A stretch of 64,000 nt of DNA from Nomia melanderi (Eukaryota; Arthropoda; Insecta; Hymenoptera; Halictidae): the NCBI RefSeq assembly GCF_051020985.1, contig NC_134999.1, forward strand, positions 32,211,160 to 32,275,159, written 5' to 3'. The notes beneath the pieces were generated by a model, which did not search any database, was not told the DNA's origin, and was given only the letters and a program-made list of their open reading frames with translations. Shown piece after piece: positions 12,201-24,801 of this stretch (positions are counted from its first letter, which is position 1; every line of letters begins with the position of its first letter). The translations under genes and the position numbers were made by a program.

Positions 12201-15200
12201 AACCGGGCGTGCAATCGTTTGTCGTGCCGCAATTCCTGCGCCACCCCATCCCCCGCGCCGCGGACGATCCGCGGCTGAGAATTCTGAGACGCTCATGGGC
12301 GTCAGTTTCGCTACGAATTGACCTTAAATTCGATTTTATTGCGGCTTGTCACTCGCGGCCGGGAAGCCGGTCACTTTTTCGCAGCGCGGTGTAATTACTT
12401 TATTCCCGTTTCACGTGGTTGATTGGGCCGCCTTCGTGATTTACTCTTGCGTCGGTCGGGCAAGAAACGAGGAAATCGAAATAATTAGGACTGAAAGTTT
12501 GATTGTACGTCGGACAGTCGGGGTTGAAAATGTGGAGCAGTCGCTTGGTTCTAGGTTTTCATTATTTTCTTGTGGTGTTGGGTTTTTGAGGGATTGCGGT
12601 GATATTCGATTGTGCAGTGGAATTCTCTGTTATTAATGGTTAATAGAAAAGATGGAAGTTCACGGATTAATGTTATAAATCGTAGAGAATGGAGGAATTA
12701 TAAAGAGGTTTTAATTTTCCATTCAAATAGAAAATCGAAATAGAATAATTGAAATATTTGAGAAAATTTCAACTTTAAAGAGTGTATGGACTGGTAGCAA
12801 AAGAACTATGAATATTGCAGAAATTCTACGAGAGTAATCTATTAACCACAAAAATTCAAAACGCGTGCGGTTATTATTACACAAAAGAAAAAGCCAAAGC
12901 GTCAGATTTACGGGCAGGTCGAGTAACAGGAAAAGAAAGAGACGACTGCGAAATGTGCACGAGGGAAAAGCTCCCACAGCACGAGCACCGCTTTCACCTT
13001 ACAAAGGACACGCGTCTCGGCAGGAGCATCCTGTCTCCCAGTAGGGAGGCAGGTGCATATCGCCCTGCAGAGCCACGTAATTAGGCTTCGATCTACCGCG
13101 TGCTGGCAGGTCAGATTTTTTCGCGTCGAAATAGTGGCACAATAGAAGTCTCCGCTAGATCCTTCATCTCTATTCTCGATTCCCGAAAATTCGAGGTCTA
13201 TCATTATCCCGCGCGAACCGGAAGTGGGGCCTAAAGGGACGCCGAATGGGATCCCCGATCACGGTGACTTCTAACGAGAAACGGCAGGATCAAAAGTCGT
13301 CGACGAAGGAACAGAAGGACACTAGGTGTTCGCTGTGTGGTCCGACTTGAACGAAAAAATCTGTCTGGCAGACGTTAACGTGTCCTTCCAGCTTCTCTTC
13401 ACTTCTTCAATCTCTTTTTTTCCCCCTTTCTTCTTCTCCGTCGACGTCTTTCTCCCTTTACGTTCCTTTTCTTCTTTATTTATGGAAGATATCTATATCC
13501 TAGCGGTGGATTAATGGCCGCGTTTTTAATGACTGAAACTAAATGCCAGGATTTTATTATCCCAACACGTTCGAGGAGAGAATGATGGATTTAAAAGCTC
13601 CTCGGCATGGGGATTAGAATTTTATCGTCGGGCACGTTTAACGTTTCGCCGAAACCGCGTGGCTTTATTGCCAAAATTCCATGATTTGTTTCCTCGGAAA
13701 GCCAGCGGGGCGCCGGCAACGAGAGCGGGCCCGAAAACCAACGGATTGCGTGTCGGTCGATGATTTAAACTCGCCCACGTAACGAATCTATTAATTATTT
13801 ATGGGCCTCGCGGAATTTATTTGCCGGCCGCCGCGGGGTTCCCCTTGCCCTATGCCCTCGAGGGCCTCACTCGAGAATGCCCGCCTGATATAACGGTGAA
13901 TACTCCTCTCCCCTCTTCGACTCGCAGCTTTCGTTTCTGAAATGCAAAGGATTTCGCAACGCGAGGTTCGACTTGGCGAGTTCGATTTGCGTTTCTAAAC
14001 GAATACCAATTTACGCTGTTTTAAAGTGTTGAATATTAAGTTAAAATTTTAGAAAGTTTCAGAAGGTTTAGAATACATATACGATATGCAAGTAATATGA
14101 AAATTTAATATAGAATTTATTAAAATATGTTAATGTCGAAAACTTATTGAATTTCTCGTAAAAATTCACAAAGCCCAAAATTTCCGACAATGCAACTATA
14201 GTCAGGAAATTTGCAGACTTTAATATCCTCCCTTAAGAATTCCAATAATTTTCCAAATAAACTCATTCGAAACTTTTTTTGGAAATTTCATCTATTATAA
14301 ATATCCTTCCGAATGCGTTTCAAACAAAATCTTCTACAATTTCCCCGGAGATTCGAAAAGAAATTTCTTCTTACATAACTTGGAACATCTGGAAAACGAA
14401 AGATCCCAATCTTCCCGATCCTCCATTCCAAAGTCCTATTTCGCAAATTGCCACCACACCCCGGCTACCCTTGCTTCCCGTGACTTCACGCCCGATTCGA
14501 CTAATCGTTTCAGCAGAACCGAAAGCCAGCCACCCCGAAATTTCGCGGAGACATGTGGCGCACGGCTCCCGGAGCCGAGTCATTCGAGGATCATCGGCGA
14601 ACTCCGAAATCCTTCGAAAGTCTCCACCCCTTTCGGCAAGCTTGTGAGCTTTCCGGAGAAAAGTCGCCGGGATTCGACACGCGTCCGGGTTAATCATCGC
14701 CAGGCACCGGTCTGCCGATGAGTTTTCGCGCTTTCCGGTTTTCCTAAGGTTTTGGCAACGGTTAATGAAAGTCGACTGGCCCCGGGGATAAACTAATTGG
14801 AAAGGGGCGCCTTCTAATCATCGACTTTAACTCTGCAGCTCGCGCCGAAGGTGACGGTCATCCGGCAACAGGGGGCGTCATCCCGCCCGATAATTAGTCT
14901 TCCGGTGGCGTTGCCGTAATTACAGTTTCCCGGCTCTCGCTGCAGCACCGAACGATCGGGATGCTTGTGATCTTCGACGCCGACGGTGTCGCGCCGGTGA
15001 CGGCCAAACCACCGGTGTCTTCGCTCAAAATTTCATTTTCGAGACGTAATTGGAAGCTAAGGTAAGGTGTCCGACGAGGTTAGAGTCCCTTCCACCGTGA
15101 AGAATTGTTAATGATTTTTTGACGGTTCAGGTGTCTGGACATAGAACCTGCAGATCATCAAACTGGTATCTAGAAATATATGAATAAATAATTTCAATAT

Positions 15201-17599
15201 AGCCTTTATTAAATCATAGACATTTGATTGGATAACAAGCTACTGAGGTTCCTGAAGATACCAAAATTGGTAAATAGAATTTTGAAAATTCTATATAACT
15301 GCCTTCGACGAGTATACACGTCATCTTAAAGCTCTAAATGATACTAACTCCTTCAACAATCAATTATACATTTTTTCAAGTATACATGTAATTCTTTTTT
15401 GCTTTGCTTTAGTTTCAGAATATATTTTAAGTGCGTTTGCCTCGCATTTGATGAATATACGCTTCATTGCTTGATTCTATTGTGCGTGTGATAAAAGATT
15501 TTCGAAACTCCACAGCTAACAGGTTAATAAATATTTGAAATCCGTACAATTTTTATTCAACTGAACCTCGTCCCCATAAACCTGTGCAGGTATTGAATTA
15601 ATGACTCCGAACGTTTGTAACGGCGAACAATTTATAAGTGCATAATTCCGATGGAACCGCCGATATTTCTAAACCGTGAATCCTTCCGCGCACAGATCGT
15701 GTTGTGACAGTGGCCACTGTCCCGCTGACAAAATATGGCCCCCAGTTTTATTTTCAATGCCCCACTAACGACGAGCCAGATAATCTCTAAAACTCATTCC
15801 GAACTTGTTTCTTCACGGGGCAGCCGCTTGAATGGCGACCCGCTGAGGACCGCTCCCGCCGAATTAGAGCGCACATTCAGAGAAAGGATTTGCTCTAATT
15901 CGCGCACAGAATCCGCAGCGGTGCGTCATTGTCCGTGCAACGACGACAATGGCCGGCGTCGGGGAGAAATGGCCGGTGCGCCGAGATGTGTCTATCGTTT
16001 TAACAACAACGGCCCCCGGAATCCTTTCGTCCACCAGCGCGCTATCGTTCGCCATCCGGTTTGCAGATTCGGCGAAACCTGATCGCTGCCGAGGCGAACC
16101 TGCCTCAGGGTCAAATAGGAGAAAAGCAGCACTTTCAAAAGCGTTCTGGCGATTCAACGGACGAAATTAATCCTGGTCGGAGACGCCGCCGCGCCGCGTT
16201 GGAGACAAAAACGGGAGTGAGACGGAGTGTACGGTCTTTTCGCAGACGGGGACGGATCGAGCGTTTTGGGAAGTGAAAGGACGATCCTGAAAAGGAAATT
16301 GATCTTTCATTTCTGTAATAATATAATGCTTTTTCTTGCGGTCTGCTTGATATGCAGACGGATGAAAATTGAATCTTCGGAACGCCTGTACTTCCGGAGA
16401 TACAGTTTTTTCTGATAATACTATGTTTCACTGGTACTTCCTGTTATGTTGTTGAATAAAGTATTTTCAGATAGATGTATGTAAGCTGTAGTTAGAAATT
16501 TTACCCGAGATCTTGATATGCTTATATTGAAATGCAAATGATATTGACGTTAGTAGTATTTTATATTCGATCGAAATAGAATTTCAATCTCTTTTATGTT
16601 ACTCCTTATCTACCGAAACATTTAATTGATCGCGAGTGTAGCAGGTAGAACAATATTTCACCTGAGATTTGAGATAGCCGACTATGGGAATTGGAGTTTC
16701 AGGCGTGCGGGATATAAAATATTTCTGTTTCCGACCGTACGAATTCCTCGCGATTTATCTAAATGAGCGTTTAGGGGCATAAAATTGCTGCACGTATCGC
16801 GGGACTATAAACGGTCGCAATAAAAATAAAGGATGATTTAATGATTCGATAAAAATATTCCGAGAGTAAAATATGCACTCGGCATCCGAGAAATCCGAAA
16901 AACAGTCGGAGGAACGGCAATAAGAAATAGGAGAGAGAACCCGTCCGGCAGTCTCTGGGAACGTCATAAAACTATCGAATTGCAAATCAAATAAAAGGCC
17001 CCGCGTGCCTAATCTTCCACCTTGAAATCGCGCTGGGCCCCATCTCATTTTTAATCAAACCTGATCGCGGCCCCGCGCAGACAGATTCTGCTCCGGCATG
17101 TATCGAACGGTCAGATGATTCTCCGGCAGGCGCATCGCGATGGTCCATTGTACTCCAAATTGGCTTTTTATGGCGGGTTAATATAACATCGAAGACGTTT
17201 GCAATTTTTTCAACGTGGACCGACGATCACCTCCGACGTTGCTCTCCTCTTTCTCGTGGGAAGAGGAACTGGTTTTTATTTGGCACCCACCCGTCCAAAA
17301 TTTTTGCATACCAATCGGAGTCCTTAATTAACGTCCGGGCGTTGTAAACAATCGAGAATTCCGCCGAGATCCGCGTTACGTGTATTCCAGGGACGTTGGA
17401 ACAGTTTATGGGAGTATTCGGCCGTGGAACCTGACAGTGAAGCATAATTTATTGCAGACGGAAAAGCGATGAATATAATTATTAAACGACTGCCAAGTAC
17501 ATTATTTTTAAATTGTTTCCCCTTTCATTTTTCATGTAGGTAAATGACGTTAAGAATTTCGGAATATTCGGTGCGGTAGGTTTTCGTAATTATGGAAAG
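9284..17599. other. Noncoding spacer, 8.3 kb, no gene recognised
   Basis: GC-rich islands (9.35-9.8, 10.4-11.1, 11.7-12.5, 13.0-14.0, 14.4-15.1, 15.7-16.3 and 16.7-17.45 kb) alternate with AT-rich spacer. Frames of 60-122 codons occur mainly in the islands, often on both strands over the same bases (for example 14279-14721 and 15864-16157), with no conserved domain. A short pyrimidine-rich stretch lies at 13420-13480. No tRNA, rRNA or snRNA signature was found by eye. Candidate regulatory DNA at 13.78-13.90 kb has a TTAATTATTTATGGGC-like core next to CCGGCCGCCGCGG. Confidence 0.45.
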
Positions 17600-17990
17600 G
17601 TAAGAAATATAATTACTTATAGAGATTATAATATAGAAATATTGAAATATTGAAATGGAATTTAGAAGTTACGAAAGCCTAGAAAATATAATTACTTATA
17701 GAGATTATAATATGGAAAAATGTTAGATATAGAAATATTTAAATATTGCAATAGAACGATGAAGCTACGAAAGTCTCGTAAGAATACTTATACAAATTAT
17801 AACATAGAACAAATGTTTGATATAAAAATATTTAAATGTTGAAATAGAATTTATAAGTTACGAAAGCCTAGAAAATATAATTACTTATATAGATCTTCTT
17901 ATATAGAATATAATATGGAAAAAATGTTAGATATAGAAATATTTAAATACTGCAATAGAATGTTGAAGCTACTAAAAGTATACTTACTTA
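17600..17990. repeat. AT-rich tandem repeat, units about 79-95 bp
   Basis: The phrase AATATAATTACTTATA recurs at about 17606, 17685 and 17874, with a diverged version near 17778. Each is followed by ATTATAATAT, AGATATAGAAATATT and a module ending GAAGTTACGAAAGCCTAG or GAAGCTACGAAAGT. About four to five units are present with small length changes. There is no coding potential. Confidence 0.75.
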
Positions 17991-19024
17991 GATACTTAAA
18001 GAAGTATCTAAATATTCCAAATCGCCAATTACTTATCACATAGTTGGTCAACAGTATCCCAGAACACATAAATTTCCTACATCAAAAGTCACGATTCAGC
18101 ACAAAAAGGGACAAGAAACACCCCTCAATGCAACGATTCCTCCTACAAGCGTGAAACGCCGGAATCCAACTTCCGGTGACCTCGCCAATACCACGCGCCA
18201 CAATAATAGACTATAGACCGTCGAACCAGCCACTTACCATCGAGAATCGCGAACATCCGATTTCCGTCTTACGTTAGGCTTACGTCATAGGTTAAGAAAC
18301 TTCCCGAAAGATTCCCTACCCCCGAAGCCTATGGTCTGCACGAGTAAGCCAGCGATCGCGCCGCTATAAACTCGCCGTTTGTTATTAAGGTATTACGGAT
18401 ATCGAATGTCCTTTTGGTGGCGTGTCTCTCTCCTCTCCGCTCTCTGTCGCTCGCACGGCCGTTTTCTCGCGCATAATGCCCCGTGGGCCTGCGAGTTGGG
18501 AAAAACCGAGTCCTTGTATACAATGCTGAAGCGCAGGCTGCAGTTCCGCCCACTTCCGGCCGCTGAATGCATCCTCGACTCGTCTAACTACCCTTAGCAG
18601 TTAAGCCATGCGGAGCACGGAGACGCGTCCTTTCGCCGGTACAATTTTTCTTCTTCTTATTCTTCCTCTTTTTTTTTCCTCCGCGTCTTCTCCTCTCTCA
18701 TCGGCCGCTTTCAGTGCAAGAGAAATGTAGTTCGGGGGTACGATTACCAGGTACTCGAGAGGGAACTCTCGAATTTCGAGAAATTACGCGCTGAGAACGA
18801 TGTTCCCATGTATTACGCGTGGTTACGCTGCGATGGGGTTCGAGAGATTTCTATGGAGCGATTCGGGGATTCGTTCGGGTAGGATAAAATGTCGAGTGAG
18901 TAGTCTTTTATTTGAACGACGAGATGTTTGGAGAATAAAATTGTATGTGATATTCGAGCTATTGGGCGATACTGTAACTTGTTGAAGATTTGTTATGGTT
19001 TGTGGAAATAGAAATACGTAATAC
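17991..19024. other. Noncoding spacer
   Basis: No gene is recognised. A pyrimidine-rich stretch lies at about 18640-18700. Opposite-strand overlapping frames at 18329-18597 lack any known motif. Confidence 0.5.
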
Positions 19025-19176
19025 GTTTCTTTTAATTAAGGATTTATGATATTTTAGTTGTAAGCTTGCATTATAAAGCGTTAATACTGGTGATTCGTAA
19101 TGTTTCTTTTAATTAAGGATTTATGATTTTTTAGCTGTAAGCGTGTATTATAAAACGTTGATTCCAGTGACCAGTG
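19025..19176. repeat. Tandem duplication, unit 77 bp
   Basis: GTTTCTTTTAATTAAGGATT begins at 19025 and again at 19102. Both copies continue through TTATGAT, TTTTAG, TGTAAGC, ATTATAAA and CGTT. The two units are highly similar, with scattered substitutions, so the duplication is fairly recent. Confidence 0.8.
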
Positions 19177-21264
19177 CGAGCAAAGTACAGGAAGTTCGAA
19201 ACTGTGGAAGCATATTTAAGCATGCAAATTTCTGCAAGTGTTGGTAGCAAATTACACGGAGTTTCATGACTATAAATACTGAAGAGTACTACTCCAAACT
19301 TTTTGTTGCCGTTACGGAGGAGCGTGTTAAGCTTTCCACCCTTTAGACTACGCAATGGGGTGTGTGGGCTCTAGTTACGACTGCACGAGGATCGTAGAAA
19401 CGGGCACACCCCGCAACACCCACTTCCCTTCCAACTTGGATATGGGATACCCAAGGCAGTAAGAAGTTAAATGGACATATTATTTTCTGGAAAGGACACT
19501 CGAGACTTTTACCGTGAGGGAACACGTGCGGTGGGTGTGGAAAGAGACGAGGCACGTGCGGACTACGTTGTTAGATTTTGAAAATTATGTCCTCGATAAC
19601 GGAGTGCGAACAGACGTTCACTGCTGGCTCAAGTCTTTCGATTACTTGCAATAGTTCGAGTACATTTATCAAGCTCCCTCTGTGTAGCAATATTACCTAA
19701 GCTCAGTTACCATAAATTATAGTAATTACTAATTACTCCTATATATTTACTAAATAAACATTTTGAAATGCTGGAAATCATTTAGAACGATAACCAATCA
19801 AAAATTTTTACATAGTACCGTAAGTATATTTATAAATAAATTCTCTTTCATTGAAATAAGAAGATAATCATTATTTTCAATTTTATCTAACTCTGACAAA
19901 ATAATTTGAAACATTTCGTTTCTCGATCTTTCACGAATAAGTGTTCTCTGTATTGACATACATAATTTATATGAAAATATCAGATTAACAATAGTCCCTG
20001 TTAATTCAATGCTCACTCCGTGCGCTCCCGATAATTTCCTGTGGTTTTTCTTTCGGCGAGGGTATATGTATGACTTCCGGCCGGAACATAAATAAGCGAG
20101 CCTATCGTCCAATCCAGACGCGTGTGCAGACCGGAGATATTTTCTGCGTGTTCAGCTGTAAAACTGCATGCGTACCGGGAACAAATTTGCAATGTTTATG
20201 ACTCCAATCACGCGGGTTTAGTTTTACACCGACGACAAGTTACTATATCGGCGAATTTATGTACTCTTTACAAGCGTCCGAACAGTTCCCCAATTATCGT
20301 GTAATATACTTTTTTATATCCGTTACGGAGTCACGCGATAACGGGGGCCCTCCATCGGACGCGCGATCAATTTAAAATTTGGCCAGCAGCGAAATTTCGG
20401 TCGGGATCCCCGGGCCCGCGGCAACGGAACGTATAAAACGGAACCGTAACGATAAGAGAGCGCCCCGACTTCGTCAGGTTTCACTTTAGCAGTCTGGTAT
20501 TTACGAATCTGTTTTATTGCTCGATTTGCCGTAAATGGAAACGGGTCGTCGTAAAGAAGACAAGAGAAATTCGCGCGTCTAAGGAAGACACACTACACGT
20601 CAGACTTCCCGAAACTTTGTAAAGGTATTAAGATTATTCGGAAGCAAACACGATTTGTAAAATCCCGCTATTGATGTCGGGAACACCTTTTCGTTATCTG
20701 GGAATATTGCCAGCGCCGGAGAAAATGTTTATCCGGTGTAGAGATAACAAGTTTGGTTATTCGAGAGGGTGAGGGGGGGTGCGTGTTATTCGAACGTATA
20801 ATTTTTGTAGTTTATTTAATTTAGGACGAGTAAATTTGAAGCAAGGAGATGTTCAAGGCGAATTTGTAAATAGAATTAGTTCGAAGTTATACGAATAATA
20901 TTATAGATTAATTTAATTTAATTTAACATTCACTGTAAAGTGGAACACGTTAGAAATAAATGAATGTTTAAATACAGAGAATTTCACGGCTAACATTTCC
21001 TGCAATATTGCGTTTCAAGTTGAAGCATAAACCATTTCTCAATATTCTGGCACTATTCCAGCGGGATAATTGAAACGTAATAAAAACATAGAAGCGGAAA
21101 CTCACAATTAAATTACTGATTTCATGAAACTCGGAAATTCTCCAATATTAAAATAAAAAGGTTTCTGTTCAAAATAATCTCTATGCGTTACTATCCTCGC
21201 AAAGAATCTTTAATAATTATTCCTTTAACTTCTGAAACTTTCATTTACTACGAGAATTTCTGGC
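19177..21264. other. Noncoding spacer
   Basis: No gene is recognised. GC-rich patches lie at 19.35-19.56 and 20.33-20.48 kb. The latter contains a TATAAAA sequence at 20432, but no initiator at the proper distance and no following frame. The remainder is AT-rich. Confidence 0.5.
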
Positions 21265-21475
21265 GTTTTGAATAGCAAGACTTATTCTGTAATAACAAAG
21301 GCAAATGATATTGAAAATAATTATTAATTATTTACTCTTACAGTAGTCATATTACGCTATGATCTAGCTACTTATGTTACTAAATATTTATATTTAAAAT
21401 CAAGTTTTTTATTATAATTGTTTTTCAGCAATTTGGAAGCTCCGGTTATCGGTGACCACCGTGGCAGTCAACGTG
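21265..21475 (-). mobile_element. TTAA-bounded repeat, family 2 (copy 1), one end seen
   Basis: The right boundary reads GGCAGTCAACGTG followed by TTAA. Read on the minus strand, the segment starts TTAA-CACGTTGACTGCC and then matches the copy at 49407-49615 through a shared GTCACCGATAACC, CAATTATAAT, AAATAATTAATAATT and GAATAAG in the same order. Divergence is substantial, so both copies are old. I could not find the opposite terminal repeat, so the inner boundary is approximate. The TTAA and CAC start resemble piggyBac-type MITEs, but the class is inferred. Confidence 0.5.
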
Positions 21476-21479
21476 TTAA

Positions 21480-22901
21480 AGTATAATTTATATTTTCTTT
21501 ATTGACTTAAAATAATTTATTTCTTCTCTCCGCCAACCACACCAATAGACCAGCTGTACAAAGCCACAAGTGTCGCGGGAACACTTTTAATGAACCGGCA
21601 TCGTACGTGATCTGGACAGTATCAACGGTACGCGGCAGTTGGCGATACGTCGCAGGAAAAAAGAAGGAATTCCACTCCGAAAGAAACTTTCCAGGACCTG
21701 GTGATTGCCCGGGTGTCCCGCTCGCTACTATCCGGTGGACTTCTGGGCAGCAAGTGGCCCCAAGTAACGAAACACCGAGCCGAGTGGATCGACAACAAAC
21801 AGGAACTGAAAAGGGCGGTACACTTATCGGGTTACCTCGTGCAGCTTTCAGCCAACGCCGCTGATTTATTGGCGGAAGTCGATTAGAGGCAATCTTACAG
21901 TTAATTACCGAAGGAGCGCCGCGTGACGACGTATCGAAGATTGCGAAGGACTCGGGGGCGGACTTCAGGATGATTTAAGTTGACCGTATGCAAATCTCCG
22001 CGCAGCGCTGGGGACTTTAATTTCGGCACTTTTAAATTTTTTTCTCGCGAAGAAGAACATTTTCTGGTTATCATTCTCCTTATCGCAATATTACACGTGT
22101 ACCTCGTGTTTGCTTCATCGAAGGGAATTTTAATAAACGTTCCGGTGCTTACTAGTTTCCGTGCGAATGAAACTCCGTTTATTATAATATTTAATACTGA
22201 ATTTACAATTATATTCTTTAATATCTTCTATCTTTCTATTGTAAATTTCTGTTTTCAAGTAATCACAAATAGTACTTCCGAATTATTAACCTCACATTGC
22301 GAATAAGAAGTGAGAAGCTTCGAAGAGAAACATTTTATTCACCGATCATTCAATTTTATCTTCTAATCGCCCGAAACTCGTCCGTCAAATATAATCAGTA
22401 TTCACGAACTAAATCGAAAATCTGCTTACTCAAAGTTTACTTTTCCACAGTGGAAAAATCGAAGTCCAAGCGACCCGAAAAACAGAAGTTTGCCGATCCA
22501 CTTTCCATTATACCCGGGAAAACTATCCTCGCGGTGGATCGCGAGCCAAAAACCGGTAGTAACGGAGTTTGCGAAGCGTGCGGGGGCTTCCGTGACCGGA
22601 ACCGCGGCTGAATTTCCTCGGTCCGCCGGTCTCTAATCCGTATCAGGCCTTTTCCAGGCTTCCACGGGAATCGGAATGCACGCCGGGCTGCGCGCCGGGG
22701 GTGTATGATCCTAAATAAACACGTGCACTGCCACACGACCGGCATCCCCTCTACGCCGACCTCTCCCCTTCCCGACGTCGAGCAAACAGGCCGAGCTACA
22801 ATGCGGCGCATTGTCGCGGAAGGGCGGCAGGTTCGCCCCTCGCTCGAGAAAAAGAAGAATTCGACGAGCGAACGCTGGAAAAGGTGCCACCGACAGCCGC
22901 C
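21480..22901. other. Noncoding spacer
   Basis: No gene is recognised. Two short frames overlap at 21607-21886, and frames on both strands occupy 22297-22811, none with a family motif. Confidence 0.45.
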
Positions 22902-23412
22902 CTCGCTCCCTTTTTCACTTTTTCTCTCTCCTTCCCTTCCCTTTTCTATTTTTCCCTTCTTTTTCTTCGTCGTTTTCTATCCTTTTTAATTTTCCCTTTT
23001 TCTCTATTTCTCTCTCTCCTTTTCTCTCTCTAGTTTTCACTCTCATTTTCCTTCTCTCTTTTCCAATCATATTTTCCTTCTCTCTTGTTCACTCTCATTA
23101 TTCTTCTCTCTTTTCCACTGATATTTTCCTTCTCTCCTGTTCACTCTCATTATTCTTCTCTCTTTTTCACTCTCATTATTCTTCTCCCTTTTTCACTCTC
23201 ATTATTTTTCTCTCTTTTTCACTCTCATTTTCCTCCTCTCTTTTTCACTCATATTTTCCTTCTCCCTTTCTCATTCTCCTTTTCTCATTTCCCCTCTCTT
23301 CCTCTATTTTCTCTTTCCTCCTCCATTTTCTGCTCTCTCTTCCACTTTCGCTTTATTTCTTTCTTTCCTTTCCTCTTCTTTTCTCGCTCTTTCACTCCCC
23401 TCACCGCCTCCG
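22902..23412. repeat. Pyrimidine tract with imperfect about 27-bp tandem units
   Basis: About 510 bases of almost uninterrupted C and T on the plus strand. From about 23035 to 23270 the tract resolves into units close to TTCACTCTCATTATTCTTCT followed by CTCTTT, with variants ending CATATTTTCCTTCTCTC. The long open frame through it (220 codons from 22811) is only S/F/L/P-rich low complexity caused by base composition and should not be annotated as a gene. Confidence 0.85.
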
Positions 23413-24779
23413 CCGATGGATGAATGTGCCCTTTCAGGGTACACGGTGTTATGTCACGACCTGTCTACTTTAGGCTCCCGTGGGAGCACGCGGATGATGA
23501 AACGGGGCCAGAATACGGGAACAACCGGCGCAGCCTGCCGGGGATGATGGATGGGAATCTAGGACAAATCGATCGGAGTGTATCTACCGGACGATTCAGA
23601 AAAGGGATTGAAAAGTTCGGGGACACCTACTGCGATACGGGGAAAAATGTTTTTGCAGCGTGGCCTGGGAAATACAGTTTTCTGGATGGACTGTTTCGCG
23701 TCACTGGTGCAGAGGATTGCATGCTGTGTACGTGTTTTAATCTCCTTTTTTTTTTATTTTGAATGTGTGGGAATTTGTATAGATATTCGAAATACTGTAA
23801 ATACCGTCAATATTTTTAACAGTAAAACTAACAGGCGGATTACAATGACGCATTCCTGATTCCTTCATTCTGCAATGATTAAAAAAATAACAAGTGTTTC
23901 TCCGAGAAATTATTAAAGAAATTGATTTAGCAATACGCAAACTGAATTATAAATCAATTAAAGTCTCGATGGAAGCACTCTTGAAGTTTTTATAGAGGAA
24001 TTTCAAAAAGTTTGTTTAACTGCTCGGTAGGTAGCGTTAAATGTCTCAACTCTCTGCAACTTCTATATATATATATTTTCCAAGCGATAGAACTTGTAAA
24101 CGAAAGGTTACGTTGAAAGTTGCAATGTAGAACAGTTCAACTCCGTCGAAGTAAAATTTCCACTAACCAGTAAAAAACACTTCCTCCTCACTTTTCCTAC
24201 GCACAAAATTCAAATCTACACCGTACATAACTGAATTCCTCCAAACGAGTGAAAGTAAAACTCAATTTTTCAAAGTCACTCGGTTGCCCACATCCCGCCG
24301 CAAAATCTACATTTCTAATCACGAACAATCCACGACACATTAGATCCATGAATTAACATCGTCGTATATCAAACGCATAATGCCTATGATAAACGAGATT
24401 TATCGACTTTTTCTGAGCCCACTCGCTTCGAATCCGTAGGTGATAAACGATTTTTGCACGTGCTGTAGTGGTTCAACTATACATTACCGCTTGATGACAA
24501 ACATGATCTGTAGTCAGCCGTGTCCGCAGCCTCCACATTGTAGCAGCGCGCTTCGATACGATAGATCGTAATAGGAGCGATCATGAAACGAGCGACTCTT
24601 GCCAACTCCGGCGACGCGGCGCAACGATCCGCTCGTTCGATACACACGTGCCAATAAAAACTGATCCCCTTTCGAGATGCACGGTTTTTTCTTCGACCGC
24701 CTATTACTCTGAATTACACCAGCTGCCACCGCGCCGGGATGGCCTCGTCGTTCTAACAAGGGAAAAACTCTAATCAGCA
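23413..24779. other. Noncoding spacer
   Basis: No gene is recognised. Small frames at 23424-23859 overlap in two phases with no motif. The rest is AT-rich, with a short (TA)n at about 24065-24077. Confidence 0.5.
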
Positions 24780-24801
24780 GCGCGCGCGCGCGCGCGCACG
24801 C
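24780..24801. repeat. (CG)n dinucleotide run
   Basis: About ten uninterrupted CG units followed by CACGC. Long pure CpG runs are unusual because methylated CpG decays. Here the run persists in spacer DNA with no gene beside it. Confidence 0.8.

Noticed and set aside
22811..23473. 220-codon open frame
   Set aside because: It runs through the polypyrimidine tract. Its S/F/L-rich translation follows from base composition alone, and an overlapping second frame looks the same.
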